Shown: positions 48,272 through 58,338, counted from the first letter of the stretch. The stretch is 64,000 nucleotides of DNA from Streptomyces litmocidini (GCF_014649755.1 NZ_BMTQ01000005.1:186001-250000); one strand, 5' to 3'. A program made the numbers and translations. The notes: generated by a model not told the origin, from the letters alone.

Positions 48272-50755
48272 CTAGCCGCGTACGCGCAGTGCCCTGCGCA
48301 GGTCGTCCAGCTGGTCCACCAGCTTGCGGTGGAGGGCCGGGATCATGGTGTCCTCCGCGAGGTGGGACCCGCCCAGGGCCAGGGACTCCTCGTCGATCGC
48401 GTACGACGGGAAGGCGTGGCGGCCCGCGGCCTCGGCCATCGCGGGGCCCCGGCGGTCGCCGAGCGCGACGGCCGCCTCGTAGAAGCGCGGCACGTACTCC
48501 CGTACGAGCTCGGCCTGTTCGGGCTGCCAGAAGCCCTGGGCGGTGGCGGTGAAGAGGTAGTTGGAGAGGTCGTCGGAGTCGAAGAGGGACGACCAGGCCG
48601 CGGCCTTCGCCCCGGGCGTCGGCAGGGCGGCCCGGCAGCGGGCCGCGCCCTCCTGGCCGGTGGCGCTGGGGTCCCGCTCCAGTTCGGCCGCGATCACGGT
48701 CTCGTCGGTGGCGCCGAGGACGGCGAGGCGGGCGAGGATCCGCCAGCGCAGCTCGGGGTCGAGCTCCGGGCCGCCGTGGACGGTGCCCTCGTCGAGCCAG
48801 GTGGCGATCTTGTCGGGGGTGGTGGCGCTGTCGATGCAGGCGCGGACGGCGGTGAGGCGCAGTCCGGGCGCCTCGCCGTCCTCGGTGCGGCGCAGCAGGG
48901 CGCGGGCGATCTCGCCGATGGTCGCGAGGGCGGCGGGGCGCTCCTCCCCGGTGACGTACCGGTCGGCGATCTGGGTGCGGGCGAAGCCGAGGATGCCCTG
49001 GACGAGGGCGAGTTCGGTCTCCTCGGGCAGGTGGGCGAGGGCGACCTCCAGGTAGTCGGCGGGGGCGAGGTCGCCGTCGCGGACCATGTCGCGCAGCGCG
49101 TTCCAGACGACGGCCCGGGTCAGGGGGTCGGGGACGCGGGAGAGGCCGCGCAGGACGGTCTCCTGGGAGACCTCGTCGAAGCGGAGCTTGGTGTAGGTGA
49201 GGTCGCCGTCGTTGAGGACGACGAGGGCGGGGCGCGGGCCGCCCAGTTCGGCGGGCGCCTCCTGCGGGACGTCGAGCTCGCGGCGCTCGCGCAGGACGAG
49301 TTCGCCGTCGGGCTCCCGGTCGTAGATCCCGGCCTGGATCCGGTGCGGGCGGCTGCCGTCGCGGTCGACGTGGAGCTGCCAGTGGGTTCCCTCGCCGGTC
49401 AGGCGCGGGGTGAGGGTGTCGACGCCCGTCGTGCGCAGCCACTGTTCGGCCCAGGCGTGGACGTCGCGGTCGGTGGCGGCGGCGAGATTGTCGATGAAGT
49501 CGGCGAGGGTGGCGTTGCCGAACTTGTGGCGCTTGAAGTGGATGTTGATGCCGGCGAGGAAGTCCTTCTCGCCGAGCCAGGCGACGAGCTGGCGGAGCGC
49601 GGAGGCGCCCTTGGCGTAGGAGATGCCGTCGAAGTTGAGGAGGGCGGAGGCGGTGTCGGGGACGGCCTCGGGATCGGGGGCGACGGGGTGGGTGGAGGGG
49701 CGCTGGTCCGCCTCGTACCCCCAGGCCTTGCGGGTGACGCCGAAGTCGATCCAGGTGTCGGGGAAGAGCTCGGAGCAGGCCTCGTTGACGGTCTGGAAGC
49801 CCATGTACTCGGCGAAGGACTCGTTCAGCCAGATGTCGTCCCACCAGCGCAGGGTGACGAGGTCCCCGAACCACATGTGGGCCATCTCGTGGGCGATGAC
49901 CATGGCGCGGGTCTGGCGCTCGGTGACGGTGACGGCGGAGCGGAAGACGAACTCGTCGCGGAAGGTGACGAGTCCGGGGTTCTCCATGGCGCCGGCGTTG
50001 AACTCGGGGACGAAGGCCTGGTCGTACGAGTCGAAGGGGTAGGGCTCCTCGAACTTCTCGTGGTAGCGGTCGTAGCAGGCCTTGGTGACGGCGAGGATCT
50101 CGTCGGCGTCGGCGTCGAGGTGGGCGGCGAGGGAGCGGCGGCAGTGGATGCCGAAGGGCAGGCCGGCGTGCTCGGTGCGGATCGTGTGCCAGGGGCCTGC
50201 GGCGACGCAGACGAAGTAGGTGGAGAGCAGCGGGGTGGGGGCGGCCTGCCAGCGGCCGTCGGACTGCTGCTCGGTGATGCCGTTGGAGAGGACGGTCCAG
50301 CCCTCGGGGGCCCGGACGCCCAGTTCGAAGACGGCCTTCAGGTCGGGCTGGTCGAAGGCGGCGAAGACGCGCTGGACGTCCTCCATGAAGAGCTGGGTGT
50401 AGACGTACGACTCGCCGTCGGTGGGGTCCGTGAAGCGGTGCATGCCCTCGCCGGTGCGGGAGTACCGCATGGTGGTGCTGATGCGCAGGGTGTGCTCGCC
50501 CTCGGTGAGGGTCAGCGGGAGCCGGTTGCCGTCGAGGGCGGTGACGTCGAGGGGCTCGCCGTCGAGCTCGGCGGAGTGGAGGGTCTCGGGCTTGAGCTCG
50601 ACGAAGGTGTCCCCCGCGGCGCGGGCCGTGAAGCGGATGAGGCTCCGTGACCCGAAGGTCTCGTCGCCGGTGGTGAGGTCGAGGTCCACGCGGTAGTGGT
50701 GGACGTCGAGGAGCTGGGCACGGGTCTGCGCTTCGTCGCGCGTCAGTACGGACAT
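48272..50755 (-). CDS. pepN: Aminopeptidase N (M1 metalloprotease)
   Basis: 827 residues. The GAMEN exopeptidase motif is near residue 255 (FNAGAMENPGLVTFRDEF). The zinc site HEMAHMWFGDLVTLRWWDDIWLNESFAEYMG (HExxH-18-E) is near 285-320. The C-terminal half is the ERAP1-like helical domain. It removes N-terminal residues from peptides in the cytoplasm; no signal peptide is present. The N-terminal VHHYRVDLDLTTGDETF is the expected beta domain. ATG 50755. The gene stands alone on its strand with a clear start. Confidence 0.95.
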   Translation of the reverse strand: MSVLTRDEAQTRAQLLDVHHYRVDLDLTTGDETFGSRSLIRFTARAAGDTFVELKPETLHSAELDGEPLDVTALDGNRLPLTLTEGEHTLRISTTMRYSRTGEGMHRFTDPTDGESYVYTQLFMEDVQRVFAAFDQPDLKAVFELGVRAPEGWTVLSNGITEQQSDGRWQAAPTPLLSTYFVCVAAGPWHTIRTEHAGLPFGIHCRRSLAAHLDADADEILAVTKACYDRYHEKFEEPYPFDSYDQAFVPEFNAGAMENPGLVTFRDEFVFRSAVTVTERQTRAMVIAHEMAHMWFGDLVTLRWWDDIWLNESFAEYMGFQTVNEACSELFPDTWIDFGVTRKAWGYEADQRPSTHPVAPDPEAVPDTASALLNFDGISYAKGASALRQLVAWLGEKDFLAGINIHFKRHKFGNATLADFIDNLAAATDRDVHAWAEQWLRTTGVDTLTPRLTGEGTHWQLHVDRDGSRPHRIQAGIYDREPDGELVLRERRELDVPQEAPAELGGPRPALVVLNDGDLTYTKLRFDEVSQETVLRGLSRVPDPLTRAVVWNALRDMVRDGDLAPADYLEVALAHLPEETELALVQGILGFARTQIADRYVTGEERPAALATIGEIARALLRRTEDGEAPGLRLTAVRACIDSATTPDKIATWLDEGTVHGGPELDPELRWRILARLAVLGATDETVIAAELERDPSATGQEGAARCRAALPTPGAKAAAWSSLFDSDDLSNYLFTATAQGFWQPEQAELVREYVPRFYEAAVALGDRRGPAMAEAAGRHAFPSYAIDEESLALGGSHLAEDTMIPALHRKLVDQLDDLRRALRVRG

Positions 50756-50806
50756 GGGCCCTATGCTGCCCGATCGCTCCGTCCCGGGGCAGGGGGTGTA
50801 GGGGGC

Positions 50807-51793
50807 TCAGGCCAGGCCGGAGCCGTTCAGGTGGGCGAAGGCTGCGGTGATGCGGGGCCGGTCGTAGCCGCTGGGGCCCGCGGCGCCGCTGGAGACCAGG
50901 GTGTGGAGCAGGATCCGGGCCTTGGCGGGGTCGAGCGGTCCGGCCGGGATCAGTCCGTGGTGGAGCAGGTCGTGCTCGGAGCCGGGGCTGCGGTAGGTGT
51001 CGGTGAGGGTCGCGCCGCCGCCGGTGCGGGAGGCGAGGACGACCGGGATGCGCCGGGCGAGCGCGGCGAGGGGTTCGACGAGCGGGGCGGGGGCGTGTCC
51101 GCCGCCGAAGGCGGCGACGACGAGGCCCTGGAAGCGGTCGTCGACGGCGTCGAGGAGCTCGCCCCGGTCGCCGAGGGAGAGGGTCACGAGGGCGACGCGC
51201 ACGGAGGGGTCGAGCGTGAGCGGGCGGAGCGCGGCGGGGACGGCGGGGCGGAGCAGGATCCGGGGCCGGCCCTCGACGACGGTGCCGAGGGGCCCCGCGC
51301 CGGGTGAGGCGAAGGTGGCGAGGGAGGTGGTGTGGGTCTTGCGGGCGAGGCGGGCGGCGTGGATCTCGTCGGCGAGGACGACGAGGACGCCGAGGTTCCG
51401 GCAGGCGGGGTCGGCGGCGACGGCGAGTGCGGCGGCGAGGTTGGCGGGGCCGTCGGCGCCGGGCAGGTCGGGGCGGCGCATGGCGCCGGTGACGGCGATC
51501 GGCTGCTCGGTGGTGCAGAGCAGGTCGAGGAGGAAGGCGGTCTCCTCCAGGGTGTCGGTGCCCTGGACGACGACCACGCCGGATCCGCCGGCGACGGCTT
51601 CCCGCACCTCGTCGGCGAGGGCGGCGAGGTCCTCGAAGGAGAGGGTGGAGCTGGGGACGCGGCGGAAGTCCCGCAGGACGACGTCCTCGGGGGCGCCGAG
51701 GCCGGCGAGGACCTCCTGGCCGGTCATGCGGGCTGCGTCACCGCCTCGGGCGGAGATGGTGCCTCCGAGGGTGAAGACCGTGACGCGGCCCAT
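50807..51793 (-). CDS. Asparaginase
   Basis: 328 residues of the L-asparaginase/glutaminase family. First catalytic Thr in VFTLGGTIS (residue 12), second in VVQGTDTLEETAF (Thr79 region), substrate block AVTGAMRRPDLPGADGPANL. Cytoplasmic (no signal). It hydrolyses asparagine to aspartate and ammonia. The ATG overlaps by one base the stop of the chorismate mutase (TGATG), so the two are translationally coupled, an odd pairing of amino-acid catabolism with aromatic biosynthesis. Confidence 0.9.
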   Translation of the reverse strand: MGRVTVFTLGGTISARGGDAARMTGQEVLAGLGAPEDVVLRDFRRVPSSTLSFEDLAALADEVREAVAGGSGVVVVQGTDTLEETAFLLDLLCTTEQPIAVTGAMRRPDLPGADGPANLAAALAVAADPACRNLGVLVVLADEIHAARLARKTHTTSLATFASPGAGPLGTVVEGRPRILLRPAVPAALRPLTLDPSVRVALVTLSLGDRGELLDAVDDRFQGLVVAAFGGGHAPAPLVEPLAALARRIPVVLASRTGGGATLTDTYRSPGSEHDLLHHGLIPAGPLDPAKARILLHTLVSSGAAGPSGYDRPRITAAFAHLNGSGLA

Positions 51794-52116
51794 CAGCGTG
51801 CTCCGTCCGCAATCGTCTCGTGGTGCCGGATGACCTCGGCGATGATGAAGTTGAGGAGCTTCTCCGCGAAGGCCGGGTCCAGTTTCGCGCTCTCGGCGAG
51901 TTCGCGCAGCCGGGCGATCTGGCGGGCCTCGCGGGCGGGGTCGGCGGGCGGCAGCTGGTGGTTCGCCTTGAGGACGCCGACCTGCTGGGTGCACTTGAAG
52001 CGCTCGGCGAGCATGTGCACGACCGCGGCGTCGATGTTGTCGATGCTTTCGCGCAGTCGGGTCAGCTCGGCGGTGACGGCCGGATCGATGGCACTGGTGT
52101 CGCTGGTGTCGCTCAT
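51793..52116 (-). CDS. Chorismate mutase (AroQ class)
   Basis: 107 residues, all helical. The AroQ pattern is LTRLRESIDNIDAAVVHMLAERFKCTQQVGVLKANHQLPPADPAREARQIARLRELA, with the catalytic Arg and Lys positions visible (R in LRESID, K in GVLK). It converts chorismate to prephenate for Phe and Tyr synthesis. Short, monofunctional and without a signal peptide, as in actinobacterial chorismate mutases. It begins 11 bp after the AraC-type gene and overlaps the asparaginase start. Confidence 0.9.
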   Translation of the reverse strand: MSDTSDTSAIDPAVTAELTRLRESIDNIDAAVVHMLAERFKCTQQVGVLKANHQLPPADPAREARQIARLRELAESAKLDPAFAEKLLNFIIAEVIRHHETIADGAR

Positions 52117-52127
52117 GACCTGCGAGC

Positions 52128-53015
52128 TTAGACGGATCTCGGGAGGATCGTGGGCGGGTGTTCGGGATCCGGAACGCTGTTGCTCCACCCGCCGTGCACG
52201 GTCCTTCCCTGCTGCTCGCGGAACCGGATGGGCGCGGTGCCGACGCGGCGGGTGAAGAGCCGGGAGAAGTAGGCGGGGTCGTCGTAGCCGACGCGGCGGG
52301 CGACGGCGGCGACGGGCAGCTCGGTGGCGGCGAGGAGCTCCTTGGCGCGGCCGAGGCGGACGGTGAGCAGGTAGTCCTTGGGGCTGCATCCGGCGGCGCG
52401 GCGGACGACGGTGCGCAGTTCGGCGGGGGTCATGCCGTGCCGGGCCGCGTGCTCGGCGACGGAGAGCGGCTGGAAGGCGTCGCGGGCGAGGGCGGCGAGG
52501 ACGGGGTCGCCGTCGGCGTTGGTGTCGGCGCGGGCCCGGCGCAGCGCGACGAGCAGTTCGTGGACGGCGGCGGCGGTCTCGACCTCCAGGAGGGGGTTGC
52601 CGGGGCGGGCGGCGCGGGCGATCCGGCCGATGGCGGCGCGGGCGGGCGCGGCGTCGGAGAGGGGGACGACGGGCCGGTCGGGCTCGATGTAGCCGAGTTC
52701 GGTGTAGGTGGCGGCGGCGGGTCCGGTGAAGTCGACGAAGGCCTCGTCCCAGCCGGTGCGGGGGTCGGCGGCGTAGTGGTGGGGGGTGCCGGGGGTGAGC
52801 CAGAGGAGGGCGGGGGCGGTGACGGTGGTGCGGCGTCCGTCGGGGCCCCGGTACCAGCCGCCGCCGGCGGAGACGACGACGGCGACGTGGTGGTCGAGGG
52901 TGCGCGGGCCGACGGTGGGCAGGGCGCCGTGCTGGAGTCCGACGCCGAGGCAGACGAGGCCGAGGCGGTGGTGGACGGGGCTGGGCGTGAAGTAGCGCAT
53001 CCAGGTGTGGTACAT
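52128..53015 (-). CDS. AraC-family transcriptional regulator
   Basis: 295 residues. An N-terminal cupin-like sensing domain (VAVVVSAGGGWYRGPDG, LLWLTPGTPHHYAADPR) precedes two AraC helix-turn-helix motifs at about 185-285 (LSVAEHAARHGMTPAELRTVVRRAAGCSPKDYLLTVRLGRAKELL, then LPVAAVARRVGYDDPAYFSRLFTRRVGTAP). It is divergent from a GH35 beta-galactosidase 81 bp away, so galactoside-responsive control of that gene is the natural guess. GGAAAGG lies before the ATG. Confidence 0.92.
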   Translation of the reverse strand: MYHTWMRYFTPSPVHHRLGLVCLGVGLQHGALPTVGPRTLDHHVAVVVSAGGGWYRGPDGRRTTVTAPALLWLTPGTPHHYAADPRTGWDEAFVDFTGPAAATYTELGYIEPDRPVVPLSDAAPARAAIGRIARAARPGNPLLEVETAAAVHELLVALRRARADTNADGDPVLAALARDAFQPLSVAEHAARHGMTPAELRTVVRRAAGCSPKDYLLTVRLGRAKELLAATELPVAAVARRVGYDDPAYFSRLFTRRVGTAPIRFREQQGRTVHGGWSNSVPDPEHPPTILPRSV

Positions 53016-53055
53016 CCGCCGGCCTTTCCGTAACGTCCAAACTGCGACGATCTTT

Positions 53056-53065
53056 GTCCATGGAC
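53056..53065. promoter_or_regulatory. Palindrome in the araC-type/beta-galactosidase divergent region
   Basis: GTCCATGGAC is a perfect 10-bp palindrome, preceded by TTT. A related half CGTCCAAAC is 20 bp upstream (about 53033-53041). In an 81-bp divergent control region such sites are candidate targets for the AraC-type protein. No promoter elements could be assigned with confidence. Confidence 0.45.
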
Positions 53066-53096
53066 CGTGCCGCCGCCAGGGGGCGAGGGTGGGGCC

Positions 53097-54842
53097 ATGA
53101 GCACGTTCGCTGTGGGTGACGAGGACTTTCTGCTCGACGGGCGGCCGGTGCGGTTGCTCTCGGGGGCGCTGCACTACTTCCGGGTGCACGAGGGGCACTG
53201 GGAGCACCGGCTCGGGATGCTGCGCGCGATGGGCCTCGACTGTGTCGAGACGTACGTCCCGTGGAACCTGCACGAGCCGGAGCCCGGCCGGTACGTGGAC
53301 GCGGACGCGCTCGGGCGGTTCCTGGACGCGGTGGGGCGGGCCGGGATGCGGGCGATCGTGCGCCCGGGTCCGTACATCTGCGCCGAGTGGGAGAACGGCG
53401 GGCTTCCGCACTGGCTGACCGGTCCGCTCGGCCGGCGGGTGCGGACCGTGGACCCGGAGTTCCTGGCGCCGGTGGAGGCCTGGTTCCGGCGGCTGCTCCC
53501 GCAGGTGGTGGAGCGGCAGGTCGACCGGGGCGGGCCGGTGGTCCTGGTGCAGGTGGAGAACGAGTACGGGAGTTACGGGAGCGACCGGGGCTATCTGGAG
53601 TGGGTCGCGGGGCTGCTGCGGGACTGCGGGGTGGGCGTGCCGCTGTTCACCTCGGACGGGCCCGAGGACCACATGCTGACGGGCGGTTCGGTGCCGGGGG
53701 TGCTGGCGACGGCGAACTTCGGCTCGGGCGCGCGGGAGGGCTTCGCGACGCTGCGGCGGCACCAGCCGTCGGGACCGCTGATGTGCATGGAGTTCTGGTG
53801 CGGCTGGTTCGACCACTGGGGCCGGGCGCGCGCGGTGCGGGACGCGGGGGACGCGGCGGCGGCGCTGCGGGAGGTCCTGGAGTGCGGGGCCTCGGTCAAC
53901 GTGTACATGGCGCACGGCGGGACGAACTTCGGCGGCTGGGCGGGCGCGAACCGGGACGGTGAGCTGCACGACGGTCCGCTGCGGCCGACGGTGACCTCGT
54001 ACGACTACGACGCGCCGGTCGACGAGGCGGGGCGGCCGACGGAGAAGTTCCGGGCCTTCCGCGAGGTGCTCGCGGAGTACGCGGAGGGGCCGCTGCCGGA
54101 GGTGCCGGAGCCGCCGGCCCGGCTCGGCGCGCCGGTCTCCGGCGTGCTGGACGGGTGGGCGCCGCTGGACGGGGTCCTGGAGGTCCTCGGCGGCGAGGAG
54201 ACGGTGTCGCCGGTGCCGCCGACCTTCGAGGAACTGGGGGTGGACCGGGGGCTGGTCCGCTACCGGGTGGCGGTGCCGGGCCCCCGGCAGCCGTACCCGC
54301 TGGGGGTGACGGGGCTGCGCGACCGGGCCGTGGTGTACGTCGACGGACGCCTGGCGGGGGTCCTCGACGAGGAGGACGCGGCGCTTCCCGGGCCGGTGGC
54401 GGGCCCGGCGCTCGTGGACCTGTGGGTGGAGTCGCTCGGCCGGGTCAACTACGGGCCGCGCCTCGCGGAGCCGAAGGGGATCACCGGGGGCGTACGGCAC
54501 GAGCGGCAATACCTGCACGGAGTACGGGCCCGGGCGCTGCGCCTGGACGCCTTCGGCACGGAGTCGGTCGCCGGGGTGCCCTTCGGCCCGGTCGCGGAAG
54601 CCCCGGGCCTGTACCGGGGGGTCCTTGCCGTGGCCGGGGCCGGGGACGCCCGGCTGCGGCTGCCGGGCGCGACCCGGGGCTTCGTGTGGGTGAACGGTTT
54701 CTGCCTGGGCCGCTACTGGTCGGCGGGTCCGCAGGAGGCGCTGTTCGTGCCGGGGCCGGTGCTGCGGGAGGGCGCGAACGAGGTGTGGGTCCTTGAGCTG
54801 GAGGGCGGGGGGCCGTCCTCGGTGGAGCTGGACGTCCTCTGA
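53097..54842 (+). CDS. GH35 beta-galactosidase
   Basis: 581 residues. Catalytic (beta/alpha)8 barrel with the GH35 motif GPYICAEWENGGLPHWL near residue 91, acid/base Glu156 in VQVENEYGSYG and nucleophile Glu232 in MCMEFWCGWFDHWG. C-terminal beta-sandwich domains end with GFVWVNGFCLGRYW. No signal peptide, so it acts in the cytoplasm on imported oligosaccharides with terminal beta-galactose. GAGGGTGGGG precedes the ATG. It is divergent from the AraC-type regulator and is followed by a bidirectional terminator. Confidence 0.95.
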   Translation: MSTFAVGDEDFLLDGRPVRLLSGALHYFRVHEGHWEHRLGMLRAMGLDCVETYVPWNLHEPEPGRYVDADALGRFLDAVGRAGMRAIVRPGPYICAEWENGGLPHWLTGPLGRRVRTVDPEFLAPVEAWFRRLLPQVVERQVDRGGPVVLVQVENEYGSYGSDRGYLEWVAGLLRDCGVGVPLFTSDGPEDHMLTGGSVPGVLATANFGSGAREGFATLRRHQPSGPLMCMEFWCGWFDHWGRARAVRDAGDAAAALREVLECGASVNVYMAHGGTNFGGWAGANRDGELHDGPLRPTVTSYDYDAPVDEAGRPTEKFRAFREVLAEYAEGPLPEVPEPPARLGAPVSGVLDGWAPLDGVLEVLGGEETVSPVPPTFEELGVDRGLVRYRVAVPGPRQPYPLGVTGLRDRAVVYVDGRLAGVLDEEDAALPGPVAGPALVDLWVESLGRVNYGPRLAEPKGITGGVRHERQYLHGVRARALRLDAFGTESVAGVPFGPVAEAPGLYRGVLAVAGAGDARLRLPGATRGFVWVNGFCLGRYWSAGPQEALFVPGPVLREGANEVWVLELEGGGPSSVELDVL

Positions 54843-54891
54843 CGCCCCACGGGGAGTGCTTCCCCAGCGGGCAGGGCGTCGTGCGCGTGAA

Positions 54892-54928
54892 GGCGCCCCG
54901 GAGCCGAGGCCGCTCCGGGGCGCCCTTT
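54892..54928. terminator. Bidirectional terminator beta-galactosidase/trypsin
   Basis: GGCGCCCCGGAGC (54892-54904) and GCTCCGGGGCGCC (54912-54924) form a perfect 13-bp stem with a 7-nt loop, followed by CTTT on the plus strand and by TTCA on the minus strand. It sits between two convergent stops (54842 and 54941). Confidence 0.88.
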
Positions 54929-54940
54929 CAGGGCGGGCGG

Positions 54941-55792
<852 letters not shown>

Positions 55793-55899
55793 TCAAGGCA
55801 CGTCCGGATTATGAGCAGCGCCCAACCGGCACCACAAGAAAGCCTTTTCGGCCAGATCCGGTGGGGGGACCGTACAGTGGACGCGAAGGGGGATCGGGC

Positions 55900-56784
55900 A
55901 TGCCGAACCGTCATGGGGCCGACCGTGTCATCCACGGCTTTCCGCACCGCGCCACGATGCGGGCCTCGCTCACCGCGCTCTACCGCCGCCTCTCCCCCGA
56001 CGGCGTGCGCCGCTACCCGGCCAGCGTGACCGCCGACGACGTCGTCCTCCACGACGACGAGGACCTCCACCTCGGCTCCCAGCGGGTGGCCCACGCCCTC
56101 GTCCGGCACCTGCAGCTGCCCCAGGCGCGCATCGTGGTGAGCTTCCGCCCCCTGGAGCACGCGGCGGCCGTCGAGCTCACGGCCGGACCCGAGTACTTCG
56201 TGGACCTCAACGACCGCTTCCGCACCCGCCGCAGGGACATCGGCGCGGCCCTCGCCCACGAGATCACCCACGTCCTGCTGCACCGGCTCGGCCTCGGCTT
56301 CCCCTCCACCGCGGAGAACGAGGTCCTCACCGACGTGACCACCGCCTACCTGGGCGCCGGCTGGCTGCTGCTCGACGCGTACCGGCAGGACGGCGTCGAG
56401 AGCCAGAAGCTCGGCTACCTCACCCCGGAGGAGTTCGGCTACGTCCTCGCCAAGCGGGCCGAGGTCTTCGGCGAGGACCCCTCGCCCTGGTTCACCAGCG
56501 CCGTGGCGTACGAGGCGTGGGTACGCGGCCGGGCGGAGGCGGCGCGGGAGCGGACCGCGCCGCCGCTCGCCGGGGCGGGCTGGGCCGAACGCCGCCGGTA
56601 CGCCTCGCAGCGGCGCAGGGGGCGGGCCCCCGAGGACGCTCCGTACGCCTTCGGGGGCGGAGCCCCGGCGACCGGCGTCTCCTTCCCCTGCCCGGTCTGC
56701 TGCCAGCGGCTGCGCGTCCCGGCGGGACGGACCCTGCGGGCCCGGTGCGGGGTGTGCGGCTCGGTGCTGGAGTGCGCGGCCTGA
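55900..56784 (+). CDS. HExxH-motif protein with C-terminal zinc ribbon
   Basis: 294 residues, not tied to a named family. A gluzincin-like motif H120-E-I-T-H124 in LAHEITHVLLHRLGL is followed by ENEVLTDVTTAYLGAGWLLL, which can supply a third ligand (ExxxD). The C-terminus has CPVCC...CGVCGSVLEC, a zinc ribbon. The segment between is basic and probably disordered. This looks like a cytoplasmic metallopeptidase fused to a nucleic-acid- or protein-binding ribbon. GAAGGGGGA precedes the ATG. It is divergent from the trypsin gene; substrate unknown. Confidence 0.75.
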   Translation: MPNRHGADRVIHGFPHRATMRASLTALYRRLSPDGVRRYPASVTADDVVLHDDEDLHLGSQRVAHALVRHLQLPQARIVVSFRPLEHAAAVELTAGPEYFVDLNDRFRTRRRDIGAALAHEITHVLLHRLGLGFPSTAENEVLTDVTTAYLGAGWLLLDAYRQDGVESQKLGYLTPEEFGYVLAKRAEVFGEDPSPWFTSAVAYEAWVRGRAEAARERTAPPLAGAGWAERRRYASQRRRGRAPEDAPYAFGGGAPATGVSFPCPVCCQRLRVPAGRTLRARCGVCGSVLECAA

Positions 56785-56853
56785 CGCGGTGGCGCGCACG
56801 GCGGCGCACGAATCGATTTGCGCCGCACGCCGACGGCGGGTCAGGGTCGGTGC

Positions 56854-58323
56854 ATGAGCACGTTGTTCGACGCCATCCGGGACGGGGACGAGAACGGGGC
56901 CGTGCGGCTCCTGCGGGACGGGGCGGACCCCGAGGGCCGGGAGGACGGGGAGACCGCGCTGTACCGCGCGGCCGTCGGCGACGAGGCCGGCATCGTGCGG
57001 GTGCTGCTCGCCGCCGGGGCCGACCCCGCCCGGGGCAGCGGCGAGGACGACGGGGACCTGCCGCTGTGCGGAGCGGCCTGCGGCGGACACACCGAGGTCG
57101 TGCGGGCACTGCTCGCGGCGGGCGCGGCGGCCGACCAGGAGGAGGCGTACGGCTTCACCGCCCTCGCCTGGGCCCTCCGCCTCGGCCACGCCGACACCGC
57201 CCGGGTCCTCCTGGAGCACGGCGCCGACCCGGACCGGCCCGGACCCGACGGGATCCTCCCGCTCGTCGCCGCCGCGCGGCGCGGCTCCACCGGCTGCGTG
57301 CGGGCGCTCCTCGACCACGGGGCGGGGGCCCGGGAGGCCGCCCTGCGGGAGGCACGGCGGTGGATCGGCGTCGACATCGCGGCCGAGCTGCGGCGCGGGC
57401 TCGTCGCCGGGAACGAGGGCGGACAGACGTACGAGGCGGCCGTCCGGCGGATCCGGGAGGACGGCGGGATCACCGTCGTCGTCGAACTGCTGCGGGAGGA
57501 CGGGGCGCCCGGACGCGGCGACGACCGGGGAACCGGGCACGCGGCGATCGCCACGCTCCTGGAGGCGGCGCTCGGACTGCGCACCCCGCACGAGGAGCTC
57601 GCGGCGCGGGCGCTGCGGCGCGGCGATCCGGAGCTCGACGACTGGACGACGGCGGTGGCCGAACTGGCCGGCCGGGCCGACGAGGAGACGTTCGTGGCGG
57701 CGGCCGGGTGGTGCGCCTACCGCGATCCGCTGCGCCGGGCGCTCGGCGCACGGGTGCTCGGCGCGCTGCCGGGCTTCGGCCCGAGCGCGGTCCCGGTCCT
57801 GCGGCGCCTGGCGGCGGAGGCGGTGCCCCCGGCGCGGGAGCCGCTGCTCTCGGCGGTCCTCGCCCTCGGGGAGTGCGCGGACGCGGCCGCCGTGCCCGAA
57901 CTGCTCGCGGCGGCCGGGCATCCCGACGCGGTGGTGCGCCGGGCCGTCGCGGCGGCCCTCGCCGGGATCGTGCCGGCCGGGCACGTCGAGGCTCTCGGGG
58001 TGCTGCTCACGCTGAGCCGGGACGGCGACCCCCGGGTGCGGGACTGGGCGACGCTGGCGCTCGCCGAGCTGCCCGACGACACCCCGCTCGTACGGGAGGG
58101 GCTCGCCGAGCGGCTCGGCGACTCCGATCCGGAGACCGCGGCGGAGGCGGCGCGGGGGCTCGCGATCCGTCAGGATCCGCGCGCCGTCGACGCGCTGGCG
58201 TCGATCCTCGCGGACGGGGAGGCGGACGGAGCACCGCGCGAGACGGCGCTCGCCGCCCTGGAGCACGTCCGCGACCCACGGGTGAGGACCCGCCTGGAGT
58301 GGACGACCCCGCGCCGCGCCTGA
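56854..58323 (+). CDS. Ankyrin-repeat plus HEAT-repeat protein
   Basis: 489 residues. The N-terminal 165 residues contain about five ankyrin units (GAVRLLRDGADPEGREDGETALYRAA; GIVRVLLAAGADP; HTEVVRALLAAGAAADQEEAYGFTALAWAL; HADTARVLLEHGADPDRPGPDG; STGCVRALLDHGAG). The C-terminal region from about 300 is made of HEAT-type helical pairs (AVPVLRRLAAEAV; AAVPELLAAAGHPDAVVRRAVAAALAGI; DGDPRVRDWATLALAEL; DSDPETAAEAARGLA). It is a pure scaffold protein with no catalytic motif or signal peptide. Bacterial proteins of this type serve as adaptors; the partner is unknown. Confidence 0.85.
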   Translation: MSTLFDAIRDGDENGAVRLLRDGADPEGREDGETALYRAAVGDEAGIVRVLLAAGADPARGSGEDDGDLPLCGAACGGHTEVVRALLAAGAAADQEEAYGFTALAWALRLGHADTARVLLEHGADPDRPGPDGILPLVAAARRGSTGCVRALLDHGAGAREAALREARRWIGVDIAAELRRGLVAGNEGGQTYEAAVRRIREDGGITVVVELLREDGAPGRGDDRGTGHAAIATLLEAALGLRTPHEELAARALRRGDPELDDWTTAVAELAGRADEETFVAAAGWCAYRDPLRRALGARVLGALPGFGPSAVPVLRRLAAEAVPPAREPLLSAVLALGECADAAAVPELLAAAGHPDAVVRRAVAAALAGIVPAGHVEALGVLLTLSRDGDPRVRDWATLALAELPDDTPLVREGLAERLGDSDPETAAEAARGLAIRQDPRAVDALASILADGEADGAPRETALAALEHVRDPRVRTRLEWTTPRRA

Positions 58324-58338
58324 CGTCCTGACCGGGGG

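Noticed and set aside
46293..48275. Long plus-strand open frame opposite the decarboxylase
   Set aside because: Composition is Val/Gly/Glu-rich shadow coding without motifs; the minus-strand decarboxylase with PLP lysine motif is clearly the real gene.
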